Source: Nodosilinea sp. P-1105 (lineage in GTDB: Bacteria > Cyanobacteriota > Cyanobacteriia > Phormidesmidales > Phormidesmidaceae). From it: a stretch of 64,000 nucleotides of DNA. The position numbers and the translations under genes were made by a program. Positions 52,965-62,454 of the stretch are shown here, piece after piece (the first letter of the stretch is position 1; each line of letters begins with the position of its first letter). Under the pieces are notes generated by a model that saw nothing but the letters and a program-made list of their open reading frames with translations, was not told the origin of the DNA and did not search any database. The DNA lies in NCBI RefSeq assembly GCF_012911975.1, contig NZ_SMDQ01000013.1:46893-110892 (forward strand), written 5' to 3'.

Positions 52965-54809
52965 ATGAAGCGCTTTGTCCCCTTTCAGCCGCTGTCATCC
53001 AGATCGCTGGCCTGGCGTCAGCTACTGCCCGGGGCAGTGGTGCTGGGGGTGATTGTCGCCCTGCGGCTGCTGGGCTTGTTTCAAGAGCTAGAGCTAAAAA
53101 TGCTGGACACGCTACTGCGCTGGCGACCGGCAGAACCAACCGATGAGCGCATCTTGATTATTGGCATTGACGAAGTTGATATTCAGCAGTTGGGCACCTA
53201 CCCTGTTCCTGACGGAGTCTTAGCCGAGTTAATTCAGACCCTGGAACGTCACCATCCCCGCGCCATCGGCATCGATATCTTCCGGGACATGGTAGTGGAA
53301 CCAGGTCATCAGGACCTGGTGGAGACCCTGATAGCCCTGCCCCAGGCGATTGCCATTGAATACATCTTAAGCAATCCCCCCATTGCGGCCCCCGACTACC
53401 TGCCTCCAGAACAGATTGGGTTTGTGGACTTTCCCACCGACAACGACGGGTTTGTGCGACGAGCCTTACTCGGTTCCCCCGATGCCGTGGGGGAGTACCG
53501 GCTTTCTTTGGCCCTGCGGCTAGCGGAAACCTACCTGCAACCCGAAGGTATGCCCCTGACCAATGGAGTGCGGGACCCCTGGGCCAAGCGCTTTGGCGAC
53601 ACAGAGTTTTCTAGCATCCCCCCCCATACGGGCGGGTATGTGGGGGCTGATACCGGCGGCCACCAGGTGCTGCTGAATGGGCGCAGTGGGGCCACCCCCT
53701 TTCGCCAGGTGTCGTTGGCTGAGGTTTTGGCGGATAGTGTGGACCCCGACTGGATTCAGGACGCCATTGTGCTGGTGGGTATCACCTCCCCCAGTGTGAA
53801 AGACTTTGTTAACTCAGCGGCGGTGGTGTCTGACCATCCAGGGCAGGTGTATGGGGTGGTGATGCATGCCCATGTCACCAGTCAACTGGTCAGTGCGGTG
53901 CTGGACGATCGCCCCATGTTGCGCACCTGGCCCCAGGAATTTGAGTACCTGTGGATTATTGTCTGGGGTGGGGTGGGGATGGTGCTGATTCGGGGCCTCA
54001 AATCCCCTTCGCGCTACTTGCTGATGGTGGGGGTGATTGGCTTGGCGATCGCGGGTCTGAGCTATGGGCTACTGGTGTTGGGGGGCTGGTGGGTGCCTTT
54101 GGTGCCCACCCTGGTGGTATTTAGCCTGAACGGGCTGGTGCTGCCAGGATTTTATTTATATGACCAAACCCTGCGATCGCGGATCGAAGCCCGCCAGCGA
54201 GCCATCGATCAAACCTATACGGCCATCCACAATGGTCCGCTGCAAACCCTGGCCCTACTCCTGCGCGAGGCCGACAACCTGGATTGGCTCCAGGCGGTAC
54301 CCAGGCTCCACCAGCTCAACCAGGAATTGCGAGATATCCGCGAGCGCTTGCCCGCCGACCAACGTAGGGTCGATGCGCCCCAAACTCCCCTCCACGAAGA
54401 CCTATGGGAAACCTACACCGCCACCCTGCATCGGGGCCAACGGGAATTTCCAGGGCTACAGGGGATTAAGTTCCAAGTGGTGGACTTTAAACCCCTGAAT
54501 GCCGACCACTTATCCGCCGACGATCGCCAGGCCCTGTGCCAATTTTTAGAAGAGGCACTGCTGAATGTGGGCAAACATGGGGTGGGGGTCAGCCGGTTGA
54601 CGGTGGTGTGCCAGGCCACCACTGACGAAAACCTGATCCAAGTCACTGATAACGGCCAGGGGCAGCGCGACCACTCATCCGAACCAGGGGTAGACGGCTG
54701 GGGGACCCAACAGGCCCAGCAGTTAGCTCGACAACTGCGGGGACATTTCCAACGCCGTTTTACCGAGGCGGGTACCTGTTGCGAACTGCGCTGGCCTTCG
54801 CCGCGTTAG
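52965..54809 (+). CDS. CHASE2 domain sensor with degenerate histidine-kinase-like C-terminus
   Basis: A 614-residue membrane sensor. One N-terminal helix (LLPGAVVLGVIVALRLLGL) is followed by an extracytoplasmic CHASE2 domain (ILIIGIDEVDIQQL, IGIDIFRDMV, IGFVDFPTDNDGFVRR, DAIVLVGITSPSVKDF). Three helices come next, then a cytosolic part with H-box-like AIHNGPLQTLALLLRE and HATPase segments EEALLNVGKHG and VTDNGQGQ, as in NarL-partner kinases. The His and Asn boxes are present, so activity is possible. ATG 52965 is used rather than TTG 52959. Downstream are DUF928 and CHAT genes, a known cyanobacterial association. Confidence 0.87.
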   Translation: MKRFVPFQPLSSRSLAWRQLLPGAVVLGVIVALRLLGLFQELELKMLDTLLRWRPAEPTDERILIIGIDEVDIQQLGTYPVPDGVLAELIQTLERHHPRAIGIDIFRDMVVEPGHQDLVETLIALPQAIAIEYILSNPPIAAPDYLPPEQIGFVDFPTDNDGFVRRALLGSPDAVGEYRLSLALRLAETYLQPEGMPLTNGVRDPWAKRFGDTEFSSIPPHTGGYVGADTGGHQVLLNGRSGATPFRQVSLAEVLADSVDPDWIQDAIVLVGITSPSVKDFVNSAAVVSDHPGQVYGVVMHAHVTSQLVSAVLDDRPMLRTWPQEFEYLWIIVWGGVGMVLIRGLKSPSRYLLMVGVIGLAIAGLSYGLLVLGGWWVPLVPTLVVFSLNGLVLPGFYLYDQTLRSRIEARQRAIDQTYTAIHNGPLQTLALLLREADNLDWLQAVPRLHQLNQELRDIRERLPADQRRVDAPQTPLHEDLWETYTATLHRGQREFPGLQGIKFQVVDFKPLNADHLSADDRQALCQFLEEALLNVGKHGVGVSRLTVVCQATTDENLIQVTDNGQGQRDHSSEPGVDGWGTQQAQQLARQLRGHFQRRFTEAGTCCELRWPSPR

Positions 54810-54972
54810 GCAGAAACCAGCCAGGGGCTTGGCACGTATAAGACAACCCCATGGCGCAACCACCCGCTACGGTTAAACCATCCCAACCCGGTAGCTTTGC
54901 TAATTTTTTCTGCCGACCTCGTTTCCCCTTTGTCCACTGCCATAGGATGGCATTAGCGTCAGGAGTAGACCC

Positions 54973-55782
54973 ATGATTCAGTACTCAGGAATGCGCCGAT
55001 CGACCTTAGCGATAACCTTACTGAGCCTAGGCAGCTTAACTGGGCTGTGGATGGCCGCCAGTTCCCCCAGTTGGGGGCGCACCCTACCCACTGGACCTCA
55101 GTCAGGGCCGGGGCAGGTCCTAACACAGCGGGGGAATCAGCGGGGTTATCAACCTCCCCCCAATACCCGTGCCCCTCGCCGTACCACCGGAGGAGGAACC
55201 CGAGGAGGCTGTGCTGGAGATGCCCCCATTGACCTGACTATTCTGGCACCCCAGGGCCATGTAGGCCAGACGGCAATGAGCCATCCCACCCTGGTCTGGT
55301 ACGTACCGGACGACACCCCCTACGATACTGAGCTCCAGCTGTATCGGTATGCCGAGGCCCAGGGGGATGAGCTAGAGCCGATCGCAGTCTTTGACCTGGG
55401 GCCTAGCCAATCTGGCTATCAGACCTTTACCCTGCCGGATGATCAGCCGGGGCTGACGGTAGGGGAAACCTACCGCTGGAAGGTAATTGTGCACTGCTTT
55501 CCGGGGCAGCCGTCCCGGAGTGCCCTGGATGAGGCTGACCTGGTGGTGGTGGCTGATGGGGTCGATCAGCCTGCTGCTGATCCGGTGAGTCAGGCGGAAC
55601 AGGCGATCGCGGCGGGGCTCTGGTACGATGCGATCGCCCTCCTCTCCCAAGCCCCCGTTTCCCCCGAGGCGGCCACCTACCGCCAGGCACTATTGGCTAA
55701 TCTAGCGGCCCTGGAAGCCGAAAACCCTAACGATGACCTGTCGCTGTTTAGCGAACGGCTGCTGTACCTGGCGAATCCGTAG
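54973..55782 (+). CDS. DUF928 secreted protein
   Basis: A 269-residue exported protein. The signal peptide is LAITLLSLGSLTGLWMAAS. After a low-complexity Gly/Arg/Pro part, the DUF928 domain starts with GGGTRGGCAGDAPIDLTIL and continues TAMSHPTLVWYVPDDTPYDTE; LGPSQSGYQTFTLPDD and a short helical C-terminus follow. Function is unknown, but DUF928 genes commonly lie beside CHASE2 and CHAT genes. AGGAG sits 8 nt before the ATG. It converges with the CHAT gene, 3 bp between the stops. Confidence 0.88.
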   Translation: MIQYSGMRRSTLAITLLSLGSLTGLWMAASSPSWGRTLPTGPQSGPGQVLTQRGNQRGYQPPPNTRAPRRTTGGGTRGGCAGDAPIDLTILAPQGHVGQTAMSHPTLVWYVPDDTPYDTELQLYRYAEAQGDELEPIAVFDLGPSQSGYQTFTLPDDQPGLTVGETYRWKVIVHCFPGQPSRSALDEADLVVVADGVDQPAADPVSQAEQAIAAGLWYDAIALLSQAPVSPEAATYRQALLANLAALEAENPNDDLSLFSERLLYLANP

Positions 55783-55785
55783 CGC

Positions 55786-58449
55786 CTAAAGCCAATTGCC
55801 CACTAAAATCAACGGTGCCCACTTGCCCGGGGTCACACTGGCCCCCCGCTGAATCGCCTGGATTTGAGCCTGCTGCAGAGCTTGGGCCTTATTCAGTTGT
55901 GGGTCTTGCAAGTAGTGATAAAAGTCCTGGACGATTTGGGCCGTGGTCAAATCGTCAGCTTGCCAAAGGGAGGCGATCGCGCTTCTAGCCCCGGCCCGAA
56001 TGGCTACCCCAGCCAAGCCCAGGGTGGAGCGATCATCCCCCGCTGCGGTGTCGCAGGCGGTGAGCATCACTAAGTCAACCTGGGGATCGTTCGGACTGCT
56101 AGCCCGAATCAAGGCCTCTAACTGACCGAAGGTGACCGTCTCCCCCTGTCCGGTAATGATGAAATTCTCCTGGGGGTCGGGGCTGAACTGTCCATGGGTG
56201 GCAAAGTGCAAAATGTCGTAGGGGTGGGCTTGCAGCAAACGCTGCAAGCTGGCCTGGCTAAAGTCTGTATCCAGCAGGGCCTGGCTGCCCGGTAGTGCCG
56301 CTAACACCGAGTCCACTTCCCTGGGCACCCCTGGCAACGGTCGAAACTGACGCCCAGCGGCGACAACCGCCTGACTACTACCCAGCACGAGGGCCTGCAT
56401 GTTCTCCAGGCTCAAGGCTTCTGGAGCGGTGAGGGTGAGGGCCGGGGTGGTGGCGATCGCGTATTTTTCAATCAAAAACCGCTGACCGTCATAGAGGGCG
56501 GCCATGGGCACACTGCGCAAAAAGCCATCATGGATAAAGACAAGGGTGTTAATGTCAGCGGCCTGTAAGGTGGGCTCCAGGGGCGCAATCAGTTGCTGAT
56601 ACAGGTGCTGAGCGATCGCGGTGTCATAGGGTTCGGTAAAGAAGGCTTCGAGCCCCAGGCGAAATTGAATCACCTGCTCTTGCAGGTCTTGGCTATGGTC
56701 GATCCAAATTAATTTGGGGGGCTGGTTGGGGATGTTGGCAATCAGGGCGGTGCGATCGGGCAGCACCACGGAGCTAATCACTGCCGTGTTGGTACTTTGG
56801 GCCAGCAGGTCAACCCGGGCCTGGGCCACTGGGGTAAGGATGCAGTCGTTGCCAAAGTAATTTTGCAACTCGGCTAGCCTTAGGGAATCGGCGGTGACCA
56901 GGGCGGCCTCAAGCAGACGGGTGGCGTCTGTGGGCGGTGACGTCCCCTGCTTCACCCCTGGGGCTACGGCCACGGGTAGGGCCGGGTCAACGGTTGAGAG
57001 TTGTAAATCAATCAGCTCTCGATAGATCGGTTCCACCGTATCTCGAAAATCGAATTGCAGGTCTTGATCGGCCACGAGAATTTCGGTGCGGATGCTCTCT
57101 AGGGTGGCTACCGCCTGCTCGTAGGCTCCCATGGCCTGTCCCCACTGTTGCTGTTGCCGGTAAATACGGCCCGCTTGCCACTGCCACAAATACAGACTAT
57201 CGGCTGCCCCCAGGCCATCGGTAGCGGCCAGTTGAGCCCTTGTGGTCCAGCCCATCGCTTGGGGGAAAGCGCCTCGGCACTCATACAGGTGCCCCAGTTC
57301 GCCCAGGGCAAAGGACTCGGCCCGGCGATCGCCAATGGTGACGGCGATCGCAGCTCCCCGTTCTAGCCAGGGCTGAGCCTGGGCTAGCCAGTCAGTGCCC
57401 CCACAGCGAAAACCAACATCCATGGGTTGGTAGGATTTGCCCAGGGCGATCGCCCCGTAGGCCACCGAACGACTGGCGGGTAGTTGGGCCAGCAATGTCG
57501 CCAAGTGTTGCCGGTTCTCTTGCAAGGCGCCGCTATCCGCCTGATGGCGGTAAATTGGCAGTAGATTCAGCCGAGTTTGTAATTCCCCCAGGGGATCTTG
57601 GTGCTCCTGGGCCAGGGTTAAGCTGCGTTCGAGCACCTGCTGGGCTTCGGCTTGGCGCTGCTGGGCCTGGGCAAAGAAGTCGCTGGCAAAACCACTTAGC
57701 CCCAGTTGCTGAGCTGACTCAGCCCGCTGAGAGCTGACGCGGGCCTGGCGCTGGGCCAGGCTGCCTAAGCTGTTCAAGATGGGGACCTGAAATTGGACGT
57801 AGCCCTCGGCTTCGGCCAGGGTCAAGCCCTGCTGCAATAGCTCCTCGGCGGTGGTGTAGTTTCCCCAGAGACGATAGCTTTCCCCTAAGCTACCCAATGC
57901 CGCCACTTCCCCCAGGCGGTCTTGGTGGGTCTGGGCCAAGGCCCACGCTGACCCAGCGACGCAAGGTTGATCGGACTGATCTAGCTGGGGATGGCACAAT
58001 AGCGCGATCGCCCGGCGATACTGGCCCAACCGTAAATGCACCTGGGCCTGTTCGGTCAACGTGCGACCCAGCTTAGTTGCATCCCCTAAACGGCGGTAGT
58101 GGCTAGCCGCCGCCCCCCAAGCATCCAGGGCCGCCGCCGGTTGCCCCAACTGTTGATAGGCCCGGGCCAGGTTTTCGTTAATCACCGCTTGGGCGGCCAC
58201 ATCAGCCGCCTGGGTATAAGCTTGCAAAGCGGATTGCCAACGGTCTATGGCTGGTTGAAAGTCCCCGTCCTGGTACAGGGCCACCCCCTCCTGAACCAAC
58301 TGGGCTGGTGTAGTCCTCTGGTCGGTGCTACCCATATCAGCTATGCTGGGCCACGACAGGGTAGGATGCAGCCAAATGGTCAGGGTCAGGCTGACCAAAA
58401 AGAAAACGCCCCAAACCCGACATAGACCAAGACGGAGCAGATTTGGCAT
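55786..58449 (-). CDS. CHAT domain protein with TPR repeats, secreted
   Basis: An 887-residue protein of the caspase-like CHAT group. The N-terminal signal (LLRLGLCRVWGVFFLVSLTL) leads to many TPR helices (about 40-460: AAALDAWGAAASHYRRLGD and similar). The CHAT protease domain covers about 530-887, with H752 in HFATHGQFSP and C799 in VMLTACDTAAG, the predicted Cys-His dyad. LAGVAIRAGARSAIASLWQ and a final NKAQALQQAQIQAIQ follow as in the family. Proteolysis of surface or exported proteins is inferred, not shown. Confidence 0.9.
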   Translation of the reverse strand: MPNLLRLGLCRVWGVFFLVSLTLTIWLHPTLSWPSIADMGSTDQRTTPAQLVQEGVALYQDGDFQPAIDRWQSALQAYTQAADVAAQAVINENLARAYQQLGQPAAALDAWGAAASHYRRLGDATKLGRTLTEQAQVHLRLGQYRRAIALLCHPQLDQSDQPCVAGSAWALAQTHQDRLGEVAALGSLGESYRLWGNYTTAEELLQQGLTLAEAEGYVQFQVPILNSLGSLAQRQARVSSQRAESAQQLGLSGFASDFFAQAQQRQAEAQQVLERSLTLAQEHQDPLGELQTRLNLLPIYRHQADSGALQENRQHLATLLAQLPASRSVAYGAIALGKSYQPMDVGFRCGGTDWLAQAQPWLERGAAIAVTIGDRRAESFALGELGHLYECRGAFPQAMGWTTRAQLAATDGLGAADSLYLWQWQAGRIYRQQQQWGQAMGAYEQAVATLESIRTEILVADQDLQFDFRDTVEPIYRELIDLQLSTVDPALPVAVAPGVKQGTSPPTDATRLLEAALVTADSLRLAELQNYFGNDCILTPVAQARVDLLAQSTNTAVISSVVLPDRTALIANIPNQPPKLIWIDHSQDLQEQVIQFRLGLEAFFTEPYDTAIAQHLYQQLIAPLEPTLQAADINTLVFIHDGFLRSVPMAALYDGQRFLIEKYAIATTPALTLTAPEALSLENMQALVLGSSQAVVAAGRQFRPLPGVPREVDSVLAALPGSQALLDTDFSQASLQRLLQAHPYDILHFATHGQFSPDPQENFIITGQGETVTFGQLEALIRASSPNDPQVDLVMLTACDTAAGDDRSTLGLAGVAIRAGARSAIASLWQADDLTTAQIVQDFYHYLQDPQLNKAQALQQAQIQAIQRGASVTPGKWAPLILVGNWL

Positions 58450-58610
58450 GGCAACACCATCCTTGCCGAACAGGATACAGAGAGTGACAGACTCAACGGC
58501 TACCCTTAAGCGTATCAGAGGTGCCCGAAAGAAGATTAAACTCTTAATCAGCCGATCCTTTTTTGCATGAGCAACCGGTAGGTATGATTTGAGTCCTAGA
58601 ACGCCGATAC

Positions 58611-58824
58611 AGAACCCAGGGTTCTTGGGCTGATTAGCCAGTATTTTTTTGGGTATCCGAGAGCAGAGCCCTGGGTTCTTGACCTATTGTACCGATACTC
58701 TAGCGTTGGTCTCTTGCGGCCTCTTCAAGTGAGAGTTGGAGGGTACATCCCACTTTTGCAGCCCACTCAAGAGAAGCCGCTCCGCGTCTACACCCTAAAT
58801 CCCTCTCCCAGAGCGGGAGAGGGA
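58611..58824. repeat. Palindrome pair and CCCTCTCCC hairpin
   Basis: AGAACCCAGGGTTCT (58611-58625) and AGAGCCCTGGGTTCT (58665-58679), 54 bp apart, are followed by CCCTCTCCC/GGGAGAGGG (58801-58809/58815-58823) and then TTGAATCCGGC, a dispersed type common in cyanobacteria. No gene is seen in 58450-58959. Confidence 0.8.
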
Positions 58825-58959
58825 CTTTGAATCCGGCCCCCCTTCTCCCATTTTGGGAGTAGGCCGTAGGACGTGCGTAGCAGGGGCTGGGGGATGTAGA
58901 GCTTGCGCTTCCCGCAGGGTGGGCCAACTTGCATAAGTGGGATGCACTCGAGTTGGACC

Positions 58960-59109
58960 TTAGCCTCTAATCTTAACGCCTTTCTTGACATATTCAGCTA
59001 ACGCTTCGCTGAGTTTTTCGTCAACAGTTTTTTCGGGCTTTGGAGGCTTAGAGAAACAGCCAATCGTATGAAGAATAAAAACAACAAAAAGCACAGTTAG
59101 AAATTCCAT
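58960..59109 (-). CDS. Small membrane peptide, 49 aa
   Basis: ATG 59109 opens a 49-residue frame: an N-terminal hydrophobic helix MEFLTVLFVVFILHTIG, then CFSKPPKPEKTVDEKLSEAL and AEYVKKGVKIRG. AGGAG lies 9 nt upstream. The Cys after the helix hints at a lipoprotein, but the lipobox is imperfect. No family is recognised. Confidence 0.5.
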   Translation of the reverse strand: MEFLTVLFVVFILHTIGCFSKPPKPEKTVDEKLSEALAEYVKKGVKIRG

Positions 59110-59154
59110 AGTCACAGACTCCTGGGGGATAACTATAGTGGAGTAATCGAGGGG

Positions 59155-59499
59155 CTATTGGTCGTAAACACAGACTGAAAGCTGACCAGGTCGATTACAG
59201 CCTTCCGGGCCAAATCCCATATCTAAATCACCCACGATCGTCCTTGAATTATTAGGGGCCTGAGAAAAGTTAGGAATCAGGGGCTGTGTAGCCCCGTCGC
59301 CGTAACCGCCGCCAATAATGGGAATTTCACCCTGGGTTGACTTGGGCTCAACCACTAAGTCTTCAGCGTTGAAGGATAAATTATTACGGACCAGATCTAC
59401 ATTTTGAGTGGCCGAAACTGGTAACGAGGAAAGACCTAAAACCGATACGTTAATCACCAGCAGCTGACCAAAGAATTTGAGAGTTTTTTGAGTTACCAT
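59155..59499 (-). CDS. Small exported protein of unknown function, 114 aa
   Basis: A 114-residue protein with a clear signal peptide (FFGQLLVINVSVLGLSSLPVSA, likely cut at VSA-TQ). The mature part is short, Asn/Gly-rich, with two Cys at its end (PEGCNRPGQLSVCVYDQ) that could form a disulfide. I recognise no domain. It lies between the 49-residue peptide gene and the subtilisin-like gene on the same strand, so all three may be related in function. Confidence 0.6.
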   Translation of the reverse strand: MVTQKTLKFFGQLLVINVSVLGLSSLPVSATQNVDLVRNNLSFNAEDLVVEPKSTQGEIPIIGGGYGDGATQPLIPNFSQAPNNSRTIVGDLDMGFGPEGCNRPGQLSVCVYDQ

Positions 59500-59637
59500 G
59501 GGGGCTTTTGGATATCAACAACATCTTTACTGTATGGTTTGAGATGGTTTGATTCACTAGAGATAATTGCCAGCCTGACTTCCAGTTTTGTCTATGTTCA
59601 TTGCTGAAAAGTGCAAGCTAAGTAATAGCTTGATGGC

Positions 59638-59760
59638 AGACCCCTGGGATCTGCCCTGGGGTTCTAGGCGGCAGCTAGTACTGCCTGGCAGAAATATAAC
59701 CACCGTTGCTGAGGGTGTCAGGTATCGGCATCCCCTCCTGGGAGGGGTAGGGGTGGGTTA
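59638..59760. repeat. AGACCCCTGGGATCT palindrome and CAGGTAT..GCATCCCCTC repeat
   Basis: AGACCCCTGGGATCT at 59638-59652 with a partial second copy near 59655, and the CCCCTCctgGGAGGGG block 59719-59760 that matches 12019-12056. Nothing coding is supported between 59500 and 59794. Confidence 0.7.
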
Positions 59761-59794
59761 CACAGGTGTCAGGAATGGTGGGCCGACTTATGCC

Positions 59795-61930
59795 TCAGAG
59801 TACTAGCTCGGGCAGTAGGGCTTGATCAAACAGGGAGGGGAGATCCCAGGTCAGGAGTGACTCTAGGGACACTGGCTCGACTAAATGGGTAGTCAAGGAC
59901 TGTGGCGTCAGTTGTACCGGGCGGTCTATCGCGATCGCCCCTACCCCAGCGTCTTCATCTCCGATTTCCAGCCCTTCCTGCGTCCCCTGGGAATTAAACC
60001 CGGTCACAAAATTATGGGGATCACTGATTCTGGCAGATAAAGCCACCAGTGAGGGTTGAGACAGGGGATGGGTGGACGAGGGGATGAGTGGATGCGCTGG
60101 GGCTACCTCAGCAATGCTCTCCTGGAAGGATCCAACTATCTCAGTCAGGGGACGCAGCACTGGGCTCCAGTCACGGCTAGGGGCCATAGTCCCCGCGACC
60201 TCCGCACCAAAGGCGTTAGGGGCCAGGTAAGCCTGACCGCTCACCCGTGATAGGGCCAGGGCCTTACGCACGGCGGCATCGGCATTGACAAAGCCGTGAC
60301 CGTAGATGGGGTCATAGCCGGGGGCACCCAAATCATAGGCGGTGCGGGCCAAGATACTGTGGACATCCACGGCACTTAACCCAGGATTGGCGCTCCACAC
60401 CAGGGACGCCACCCCAGACACGTTGGGCGCGGCGGCAGAGGTGCCATTGAATGGTTCGGTGCCATGCTGCCACATTGGAGCATTTAGGTTATAACCAAAT
60501 TGCACGTCAGACCAGCCTAATTCAGCCCGGGTAGCGATCACCTCCGACGGTCCCATTAGCGATAGGCCCCAGCCATAGTTGCTGCCCCACCACCCGGGGT
60601 AGGAGATGCGATCGCCCGGATTCGTCTCTTGGCCAAACCAATCTTGGGTGCCCCAGGAAGCCCCCACCGCGATCACATTGCTGTAAGCGTTGGCCAAAAT
60701 GGCTGGATACGACAGCATTGGCGCATCATCGTTGCCTGAAGAAATCACAAACAAAGCATTGTCTTGGTTAAGGGCAATCAAACGTTCTAGAGTGGGAAAA
60801 GCCCCAATTGGGGTACCATGGTCACCCCGACTCAAACTCATATTGATCACCACTCGACGCCCTGTGGCGCGGGCATGGTCGGTCATGATTTGGGTGGCTT
60901 CGTCCAAATCCAGATCCGTTGGGTCACCGCCCAACACATCGATATTCATCACATCGGCATACCAGTTGATGCCGCTCATGCCCTGGCCGTTGTTGCTACT
61001 GGCGGCCATAATCCCCTGCACCGGCGTACCGTGGGAGGTCGATCGGCTGAAGTCGTCTTGAATATTGCCAGCGATACCATAGGTACGACTGAGGTCAATA
61101 TCGCTGTGGGTCAACCCCTGGCGATTAAAGGCCAGTCCAGAATCTTGCACCCCTAGCAAGATCGAGTCACTGCCTTGGTTAAATCGCCAAGCATTGTGAA
61201 CCCCCATCATGTGCAAATTCCACTGTTGACCAAACAGCGGGTCGTTGGGCAATACACTTTGATTGAAGTTATGCCAGCCTTTCTGAAATACCAGACCGTC
61301 TAACCCTTCCATTAAAATCACGTTGCCGTTACTCAAGGTCATGGCATCAAACACGCGCAAGCCATCGGCCATCTCTAGCACAACCCCACCGCCACTACTA
61401 AAAGCCGGATCCCAGCCAGTGACGTCATTAATAGAAATATGGGATAAATCGAGGATGTCCCAATACCCAGAGCCAAAGTCAACATTGCCATGGCCAGAGT
61501 AAATACTGACTTGGCTTTGGCCAGTATAGGTAAACCAATCAGCCCGTAAACTGCCTTGATAGTGGTGCACCGTGAAATCAGCCGTGCCAGCAACACTGTC
61601 AGTGGGAAAGAGACCAGTCAGGGTATCCTGGCCAGAGGCGGCGAGTATCTCTGTTTCGTTACTGTGGTAGAGGATATCGGTGAGTTGATAGTGACCAGAA
61701 CGCTTGAATAGACTAAATTCAGGGGCGATCGCGCTTAAATCTACACTGGTGGTAACACTATCTAGCCAGTCATCAAGGTTGCCCCCATCGGGGAGGGCCA
61801 ACTCATGGATAGATTGCGAATTGAAAAGACTACCGGCATCAGCCGACCAGGCGTCAAAGGCAATTTTCTGACTGGCTGAAAAGTCATAGACTGTTGGAAA
61901 TAGGGATTGATCTTGGGTTAGGGTTTCCAT
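59795..61930 (-). CDS. Subtilisin-like S8 serine peptidase
   Basis: A 711-residue protein. About 230 N-terminal residues form a beta-rich domain (SIYSGHGNVDFGSGYWDILD, GGGVVLEMADGLRVFDAM, ILMEGLDGLVF). The S8 catalytic domain follows: D263 in LLGVQDSGLAF, H300 in STSHGTPVQGIMAASSN, N400 in ISSGNDDAP, and S498 in NGTSAAAPNVSGVASL. This architecture is known from cyanobacterial proteases. I use ATG 61930 (METLTQD); there is no obvious signal peptide, which is odd for an extracellular protease. The C-terminal 120 residues are low complexity. Confidence 0.88.
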   Translation of the reverse strand: METLTQDQSLFPTVYDFSASQKIAFDAWSADAGSLFNSQSIHELALPDGGNLDDWLDSVTTSVDLSAIAPEFSLFKRSGHYQLTDILYHSNETEILAASGQDTLTGLFPTDSVAGTADFTVHHYQGSLRADWFTYTGQSQVSIYSGHGNVDFGSGYWDILDLSHISINDVTGWDPAFSSGGGVVLEMADGLRVFDAMTLSNGNVILMEGLDGLVFQKGWHNFNQSVLPNDPLFGQQWNLHMMGVHNAWRFNQGSDSILLGVQDSGLAFNRQGLTHSDIDLSRTYGIAGNIQDDFSRSTSHGTPVQGIMAASSNNGQGMSGINWYADVMNIDVLGGDPTDLDLDEATQIMTDHARATGRRVVINMSLSRGDHGTPIGAFPTLERLIALNQDNALFVISSGNDDAPMLSYPAILANAYSNVIAVGASWGTQDWFGQETNPGDRISYPGWWGSNYGWGLSLMGPSEVIATRAELGWSDVQFGYNLNAPMWQHGTEPFNGTSAAAPNVSGVASLVWSANPGLSAVDVHSILARTAYDLGAPGYDPIYGHGFVNADAAVRKALALSRVSGQAYLAPNAFGAEVAGTMAPSRDWSPVLRPLTEIVGSFQESIAEVAPAHPLIPSSTHPLSQPSLVALSARISDPHNFVTGFNSQGTQEGLEIGDEDAGVGAIAIDRPVQLTPQSLTTHLVEPVSLESLLTWDLPSLFDQALLPELVL

Positions 61931-62124
61931 GATTGTCTTGGCCTTTACACAGAGGATTGCCATTAGCATAAAAACCAAGAGAGTTGGCTTATCTAGTCAT
62001 AAATGCCAACCCTATGGCAGGATTTAGACAGTCTTTTGGCCAGTAACGGAGCCCACTTATGCAGTTTTCAGCAAGCTCAAGCTGATTGAAAGGGCGTGAG
62101 CATTAGACTGGGAATTTTGAATAG

Positions 62125-62173
62125 GTCAGGAGGTAAGAGGCAGGAGACAGGAGGCAGGAGTCAGGAGACAGGA
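62125..62173 (+). repeat. Heptamer tandem repeat (GGCAGGA/GACAGGA)x7
   Basis: Seven 7-bp units, GTCAGGA, GGTAAGA, GGCAGGA, GACAGGA, GGCAGGA, GTCAGGA, GACAGGA. The remaining part of 61931-62454 has ACCTGACACCC-like pieces similar to 31904-31971, but no gene. Confidence 0.88.
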
Positions 62174-62454
62174 GCTAGTACACCAAGGCAGAAATCAACC
62201 TGCTGTTCAGGACGCTTAAAATCCTTGCGCAGCAACAATTTTTCATCTTGAACTTTGCATTTTGAATTCCGCGTAGCGGTACTAGTCCTCTGTGGCTTAA
62301 GTGGGTCAACCAGTCCTGATATCTGACACCCAGAACCTGACACCCTCAAAGGTGACCGCATTTCCTTAGCTAGTACTAGCTAAAGAATCCTAAACGGTGG
62401 CGCTCTACAGTGGGAAAGCGCTTACGATTAACCTAAGATTTCAGGGTGCACGGG

